Assembly: GCA_964459465.1 (NCBI GenBank)
Contig: CAYWLR010000001.1
Location: 186,001-250,000, forward strand
Reading direction: 5' to 3'
DNA from: CALAMC01 sp964459465
GTDB lineage: Bacteria > Zixibacteria > MSB-5A5 > GN15 > PGXB01
Length of the DNA: 64,000 bases
Shown: piece after piece, positions 59,256-64,000 of the stretch
How positions within the stretch are numbered: the first letter of the stretch is position 1
How the letters are laid out: each line of letters opens with the position of its first letter
Program-made: the position numbers and the translations under genes
Notes under the pieces: model-generated
Seen by the model: only the letters and a program-made list of their open reading frames with translations
The model's database searches: none
What the model was told of the DNA's origin: nothing

Positions 59256-61610
59256 ATGAACAGGTTGGAAAAGTTACTCGACGGTGTGGCAACCAGTCTT
59301 ATCATGCTCGATGTTGACGACCTTCCCGGGTTGGCCGGTATCCATGAAGGACTTCTTCAGATAAGCCGAGAAGCCGACGACGACGCCGGCATTATTCGTC
59401 AGGCGGCCGCGAAATCCGCCGAATTTGTGGAAAAAATAGTTCTCAATGAAGTTCCCGATAAAATGGCCGTCATATCCATGCTGAATGGCAGTATCTCGGC
59501 AATGCAGTCAATCGTCCGCGACGGGCGTTCGCCCGCAGAAGTGCATTTTCCGTCGGAACTGGGTTTGACCGCTATGGACCGGGGCGGGTCTATGAATACC
59601 GCATCGATTGACGATAATGATAGGCCCGAGATTATGTCCGGCGAAAATAATGGCATTAACCCGAAAACGGCGGTTTCAGAAGATACTTCCCGGAGTTCGA
59701 ATAGTTATTCGACAAGTCAGCTCGCTGAAGAGCCGGAGCCGATGTTTATTTCACTTGAAAACAGCGATTCTTCATTGCTGGCTGAATTCATCAACGAGGC
59801 CCGCGAACATTGTACGATAGCCGAACAAATGCTGATGGATCTCGAAACGAACCCCGAGGATGAATCGGCGATCAATGCCATCTTCAGGGGTTTTCATACC
59901 ATTAAGGGTGCCGCCGGATTTCTTGATTTAAAGCCGGTTTCCGTTCTGGCTCATGAATCCGAGACTTTATTGGACCTGGCCCGCAAAAAAACGGTGAAAA
60001 TTGTGGGGCCCGTGGCGGATATGATTTTCGACGCCATAGACACGATGAGGAAATTACTTGATGGCACCGAGAAGGCATTGACGGAGAATATTCGATTCGA
60101 CGCTTCGCATTTAATCGCCCCGATTCTGGCCGCCCTGCGTCGGTATCTTGAGAACCCCGATGCGACGCCATCGGGCGTCGTACCCAAGAGAGTGGGCGAT
60201 ATCCTGATTGAAATGGGAATAGTCACTCAACCCCAAATCGATTCGGCGCTGGCCAAAAAAGAAACACCCGAGGAAAAGCTGGGAGAAACCCTGGTGAGGC
60301 AGGGGGTGGTTCCGGCCAAAGTAGTAGCGCATGCGTTGCGCAGTCAGCAACAGGGGAAAATAGAAAAGCCGACCGCCGCCGTCAAGGAAATGGTCAAGAT
60401 AGATACGGAGCGCCTGGACCGTCTGGTCGATACCATCGGGGAGCTGGTAATAGCGGAGTCGATGGTCGGCCAGGATGAAGAAATTTTGCGCCGGGTGTCG
60501 CCCAAGGTGGCTCGCAATATAACGCATCTGAATAAAATTACCCGCGAAATTCAGGAAATGGGTATGGCGATGCGACTGGTTCCGGTAAAGCCGACCTTCC
60601 AGAAGCTGGCTCGAGCCGTTCGCGACCTGACCAAAAAGTCGGGAAAGGAAATCGAATTTATCGTGTCGGGGGAGGACACGGAAGTCGATCGCAGTATTGC
60701 CGAGAATATCGGCGACCCCTTGATGCACATGGTCCGCAATTCCGCCGACCACGGTCTGGAAACCCCCGAAGACAGAATCAAGGCCGGCAAGGATCGGGTC
60801 GGCAGGATAGTGGTCCGCGCCTATCATAAAGGCGGCAATATCTTTTTCGACATTGAAGACGACGGCAAGGGTCTGGACAGAGAAAGGATCCTGGCCAAGG
60901 CGCGGGAAAAAGGATTAATCGATCATAATAAAGAAATCAGCGATAAAGAAATCTATAATCTTATATTATTGCCGGGATTTTCCACGGCCCAGAAAGTGAC
61001 TGATATTTCCGGACGCGGCGTCGGTATGGACGTCGTCAAGAAAAACATCGATTCGATGCGGGGAAGTCTGGAAATTTCTTCCACTCCGGGCCGGGGGACA
61101 TTATTCTCGATCAAACTGCCGCTTACCCTGGCCATAATCGACGGGATGCTGGTCAAAGTGGAGCGGGAAAAGCTGATTATTCCGACCCTGTCGATTGTGG
61201 AATCGTTAAGTCTGGCTCCGGACATGATCTTCACGGTGACGGGTAAAGGAGAAATGATCAATTTGCGCGGTGAGTTGCTGCCTTTGATTCGTATCCGCGA
61301 ATTGTTCGGATTCGAAAAGGAAGATGCCGGTAATGGCAGTAAAGCGGTTGTGGTCGTGGAGGACGGTGCCAAGCGAGTCGGTTTTGTCGTCAATGAATTG
61401 CTGGGCCAGAGGCAGACGGTTATAAAGAGCCTTGGACCGATTTTCAGCAAACAGAAATGGATTGCCGGCGGGGCGATACTTTCCGACGGTACGGTCGGGT
61501 TGATCATGGACGTCAGCGGCGTCATATCGCTTTCGGCCAGTACCGTAATGGTCGAAAGTGAAGTGGTACTAAACCGCGAACAAAGACTACAAGAGGTTCT
61601 TACCGCATAA
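59256..61610 (+). CDS. cheA: Chemotaxis histidine kinase CheA with extra GspE_N-like domain
   Basis: CheA phosphorylates CheY in response to chemoreceptors. The 784-residue protein has an N-terminal helical part of unknown type (1-90), a low-complexity linker, an HPt domain with His214 (FRGFHTIKGAAGFLDL), and at about residues 311-366 a GspE/MshE N-terminal-like domain (VGDILIEMGIVTQPQIDSAL, GETLVRQGVVPAKVVAHALR). The dimerisation, ATPase (NSADHGLETPEDRIKAGKD, DDGKGLDRERI, GRGVGMDVV) and CheW-like domains follow (LRGELLPLIRIRELFGF). The GspE_N-like insert is not part of ordinary CheA. It is followed by cheW. Confidence 0.92.
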   Translation: MNRLEKLLDGVATSLIMLDVDDLPGLAGIHEGLLQISREADDDAGIIRQAAAKSAEFVEKIVLNEVPDKMAVISMLNGSISAMQSIVRDGRSPAEVHFPSELGLTAMDRGGSMNTASIDDNDRPEIMSGENNGINPKTAVSEDTSRSSNSYSTSQLAEEPEPMFISLENSDSSLLAEFINEAREHCTIAEQMLMDLETNPEDESAINAIFRGFHTIKGAAGFLDLKPVSVLAHESETLLDLARKKTVKIVGPVADMIFDAIDTMRKLLDGTEKALTENIRFDASHLIAPILAALRRYLENPDATPSGVVPKRVGDILIEMGIVTQPQIDSALAKKETPEEKLGETLVRQGVVPAKVVAHALRSQQQGKIEKPTAAVKEMVKIDTERLDRLVDTIGELVIAESMVGQDEEILRRVSPKVARNITHLNKITREIQEMGMAMRLVPVKPTFQKLARAVRDLTKKSGKEIEFIVSGEDTEVDRSIAENIGDPLMHMVRNSADHGLETPEDRIKAGKDRVGRIVVRAYHKGGNIFFDIEDDGKGLDRERILAKAREKGLIDHNKEISDKEIYNLILLPGFSTAQKVTDISGRGVGMDVVKKNIDSMRGSLEISSTPGRGTLFSIKLPLTLAIIDGMLVKVEREKLIIPTLSIVESLSLAPDMIFTVTGKGEMINLRGELLPLIRIRELFGFEKEDAGNGSKAVVVVEDGAKRVGFVVNELLGQRQTVIKSLGPIFSKQKWIAGGAILSDGTVGLIMDVSGVISLSASTVMVESEVVLNREQRLQEVLTA

Positions 61611-61693
61611 ATAACCTATGCCGGGCGGTGATACGCGCTTAAAGTAAATATGAGTATTAATAATAAATCTCCAAAAAGCAAGGGAGGATGGAA

Positions 61694-62251
61694 ATGAACG
61701 AATCGAGGAAAGACAGCGTGGTGCAAAGCAAGACCGGAATTGCGGACCACCGCGCCGGCAAGTATCTAACCTTCAGACTGGCCAATGAGGAGTACGGTCT
61801 CGAGATTCTCAAGGTCAGGGAAATTATCGGGTTAATGGACATAACCCGTGTCCCGAAGACCCCCGAATTCATCCGGGGCGTCATAAACCTTCGGGGCAAG
61901 GTAATTCCCGTCGTTGAGTTGAGGCTGAAATTCGGTATGGAGGCCAAGCAGGACACGGATGAAACCTGCATTATCGTTGTGGACATCGCCGGAGAAACAG
62001 GTTCGGTTCTGATGGGCATACTGGTGGATGCTGTCTCGGAAGTGCTGGATATACAGCCTGAAGAGATAGAGGATCCGCCGTCTTTCGGGGCCGGTTTCGA
62101 TACCCGCTTTATTTTGGGCATCGGGAAGGTCAAGAATACGGTCAAGCTTCTGCTTGATATTGACCGCGTTCTGACCGGAGTTGAAGTTTCCGGCCTGGAA
62201 GGTTACAATGAAACGCAGGAAATGAATGAAACATCCGCTCTTGCCATTTAA
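61694..62251 (+). CDS. cheW: Chemotaxis adaptor CheW
   Basis: CheW links CheA to receptors. The 185-residue protein has the CheW fold: YLTFRLANEEYGLEILKVRE, RVPKTPEFIRGVINLRGKVI, PVVELRLKFGM and GILVDAVSEVL. The ATG at 61694 lies six bases after GGAGG; another ATG at 61688 abuts the GGAGG itself and is less likely. It sits 83 bases after cheA. Confidence 0.94.
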   Translation: MNESRKDSVVQSKTGIADHRAGKYLTFRLANEEYGLEILKVREIIGLMDITRVPKTPEFIRGVINLRGKVIPVVELRLKFGMEAKQDTDETCIIVVDIAGETGSVLMGILVDAVSEVLDIQPEEIEDPPSFGAGFDTRFILGIGKVKNTVKLLLDIDRVLTGVEVSGLEGYNETQEMNETSALAI

Positions 62252-62315
62252 AAGCGTGAGGGGTCTTAAAAAGCGGATAATAACCAGGAATAAAAAAGGG
62301 GCTGCAGAAAGGACA

Positions 62316-63506
62316 ATGAAAATGAACATTCAAAAGTGTGTTATCATTTTGACGGCCGTTTTTGCGGTTACGGCCATCGGTAGCATCCAGGCCGCCGAAA
62401 AACCGTCCTTTGATTTTAAATGGTACGGTTTTGTCAAGCTGGACGGCGCCTATGATCAGAATCCGACCAGTCACGGAAATTTCGTGATGTGGGTGCCGAC
62501 TCCCGCATACGCTGATAAAAACGATCAGCAGTTCAATATGACGGCCAATGAAACCCGTTTTGGATTCAACGCTGTCGGCAACAATTACGGTAATGTCAAG
62601 GTGAGCGCCAAGGTCGAATTCGATCTGTACGCCAGCATCAGCAACGTCACTATCGCCGAAAACAAAGCCATGCTGCAATTGCGTCACGCTTATTTTAACG
62701 TCGAATCGGGACGTTTCGGTTTAACCGCCGGACAAACGTGGGATCTGATATCTCCCCTTAATCCGTCGACGTTAAATTATGCAGTCTTGTGGGGATGCGG
62801 CAATATCGGCTATCGCCGGCCGCAGGTGACATTATGGTATAACGCCAAGCCCAATGAGACGACCGCCTTTTCATGGGGAACCGGCTTTTTCCGTACGATC
62901 GGCAACGACCTGACGCCGACCTTCACGCTGGCTACCGGCGAAACCGCCGATGGTCCCGATGACGGCACCGATGCCGCCATTCCTTCATTCCAGTCGGCCA
63001 TCGACATTCAGCATAAGCTGGCTTCCGGCGGTTCGGTTCGGGCCGGCGTATCCGGTCTCTGGGGACAGCTGAAGGCTGAAACCAATTTCGGCAATTCCGA
63101 AAAATATGAGAGCTGGGGAGCCAATTTCCACCTGTATTTCGCCCCTAATCCCAACTATGGATTTTCCGGTGAAGTCTGGACCGGCTCCAATCTTGGCAGT
63201 TATTTTGGCGGCGCCTTGAGAAGCAGCGAAATCGAGGGTCTGTCGGCCAGCGGCGGATGGTTGTCGATGTGGGTCAAGGCGAACAAGAAGGTTCAGCTGT
63301 CGGCCGGGTACGGTCTTGATGATCCCGATGATGAGGACATCGCCAGCGGGCGGACCAAGAACTCCTGTGTCTACGGGAATATCCGCTATACCATAGTCCC
63401 GCAGGTAACGCTCGGATTTGAATTGTCGAACTGGGAGACGGACTATAAAAACGCCGATTCCGCCGATAATCTTCGCGCCCAAACATCATTCATATTGAAT
63501 TTTTAA
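62316..63506 (+). CDS. DcaP-like outer membrane porin
   Basis: The 396-residue protein has a signal peptide (IILTAVFAVTAIGSIQAAEK) and a porin pattern: FKWYGFVKLDGAYDQNPT, ANETRFGFNAVGNNYGNV, HAYFNVESGRFGLTAGQTWD and a final LRAQTSFILNF ending in Phe. It resembles DcaP-type porins that take up dicarboxylates and similar small anions. The ATG at 62316 follows AAAGGA; the frame opens earlier over the end of cheW, but that is shadow. Its place between cheW and a chemoreceptor may reflect a shared ligand. Confidence 0.8.
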   Translation: MKMNIQKCVIILTAVFAVTAIGSIQAAEKPSFDFKWYGFVKLDGAYDQNPTSHGNFVMWVPTPAYADKNDQQFNMTANETRFGFNAVGNNYGNVKVSAKVEFDLYASISNVTIAENKAMLQLRHAYFNVESGRFGLTAGQTWDLISPLNPSTLNYAVLWGCGNIGYRRPQVTLWYNAKPNETTAFSWGTGFFRTIGNDLTPTFTLATGETADGPDDGTDAAIPSFQSAIDIQHKLASGGSVRAGVSGLWGQLKAETNFGNSEKYESWGANFHLYFAPNPNYGFSGEVWTGSNLGSYFGGALRSSEIEGLSASGGWLSMWVKANKKVQLSAGYGLDDPDDEDIASGRTKNSCVYGNIRYTIVPQVTLGFELSNWETDYKNADSADNLRAQTSFILNF

Positions 63507-63560
63507 TTTAAGGATACGAACGCATGCAAGTATATCACATCAAGGGTTCAGGAGGGGTGA

Positions 63561-64000
63561 ATGTTTAATAAGTTCAAACTTTCGACTCGCATCATGTCAC
63601 TGGGAGTAATACTGGTTGTGGCCTTTGTCCTGGTATTGGCCTGGGTCTATCCCCAGTTCAAGTCGAAAATGTACGATGCCAAATATATCAAGACCCAGCA
63701 TCTGGTTGAATCGGCCTGGTGCGTTCTTGATTATTATTCAAAGATGGCCAAAAATGGCACGATGACTGTTGAGGATGCGAAACAGCAGGCCATGGAAGCC
63801 ATAAAGATAATGCGTTACGATGGAAACGAGTATTTCTGGATTAACGATAACGAACCGCGCATGATAATGCACCCGACTAATCCGGATCTGGATGGAACCG
63901 ATCTTTCACAAAACGCCGATCCGAACGGTAAACGAATCTTCATCGAATTCGTACGTATATGCCAGAGTCAGGGTGCCGGTTTTGTCGATTATTATTGGCC
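63561..64000 (+). CDS. Methyl-accepting chemotaxis protein, N-terminal part, cut by window edge
   Basis: The frame runs open from ATG 63561 (GGAGGGG upstream) to the edge, 146 codons. A membrane segment near residues 13-32 is followed by an sCache_2-like ligand domain: MRYDGNEYFWINDNEPRMIM, HPTNPDLDGTDLS and FVRICQSQGAGFVDYYWP. Such domains bind small acids such as pyruvate or acetate in known receptors. The signalling half lies beyond the window, so chemoreceptor is inferred from the Cache pattern and from cheA and cheW upstream; a kinase or cyclase is possible. Confidence 0.75.
   Translation, partial: MFNKFKLSTRIMSLGVILVVAFVLVLAWVYPQFKSKMYDAKYIKTQHLVESAWCVLDYYSKMAKNGTMTVEDAKQQAMEAIKIMRYDGNEYFWINDNEPRMIMHPTNPDLDGTDLSQNADPNGKRIFIEFVRICQSQGAGFVDYYW

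Overview
The window is bacterial chromosomal DNA, gene dense and mostly in short-spaced or overlapping operons. It lacks insertion sequences, prophage genes, CRISPR arrays and rRNA. Secreted proteins carry C-terminal dockerin repeats of the form GDxNxDxxVNLLDI. A PorX-type regulator, a PNGase F-like protein with a type IX-like tail and a C25 (gingipain-like) peptidase are also present. Together these suggest a Gram-negative member of the FCB superphylum, most likely candidate phylum Zixibacteria; that placement is inference from style, not from a marker tree.

Layout. 1-977: start of a secreted C25-like peptidase (minus strand, cut by the window edge). 1326-17432: complete division and cell wall cluster mraZ-rsmH-ftsL-ftsI-murE-murF-mraY-murD-ftsW-murG-murC-ftsQ-ftsA-ftsZ, lacking murB and ddl, with a MraZ operator-like array at its head. 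A small flagellin-like gene follows ftsZ. 18488-20968 (minus): a dockerin-tailed secreted protein and rpmB. 21252-34076: one long operon-like run of serS, a membrane histidine kinase, a PorX-like REC-PglZ regulator, tsaE, tsaB, rimI, accD, folC and a three-gene signalling set (GAF kinase, REC-GAF-kinase, NtrC-type sigma-54 activator). 34293-34825: a sigma-54 promoter and a degenerate GGDEF-like protein. 34894-38775: valS (minus), mazG and a small membrane protein. 38776-39489: an intergenic cluster of inverted and tandem repeats. 39490-46169: PNGase F-like protein, DUF486 protein, a Cys-rich exported protein, a crotonase, and on the minus strand a sodium:solute symporter with an AlgE-like porin. 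46355-49420: envelope genes (CsgG-OmpA fusion, small beta-barrel, lipoprotein). 49421-49972: a gene-free stretch holding a sigma-54 promoter that ends about 95 nt later in an intrinsic terminator, i.e. a candidate sigma-54-dependent small RNA. 49973-52712: a DUF116 protein, tRNA-Met and a serine hydrolase. 52768-58727: TonB-dependent receptor, beta-helix dockerin protein and a PhoB-like response regulator, each preceded by 11-bp-phased TTAAY repeats, which together read as a local Pho regulon. 59256-64000: cheA, cheW, a DcaP-like porin and the start of a Cache-domain chemoreceptor.

The most interesting points are the three phased PHO-box-like arrays, the candidate sigma-54 small RNA, the sigma-54 promoter directly behind the NtrC-type regulator, and the signs of a type IX secretion system outside Bacteroidota (PorX-like regulator, sorting-like tail). 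All functions are read from sequence motifs by eye; no database search was run.
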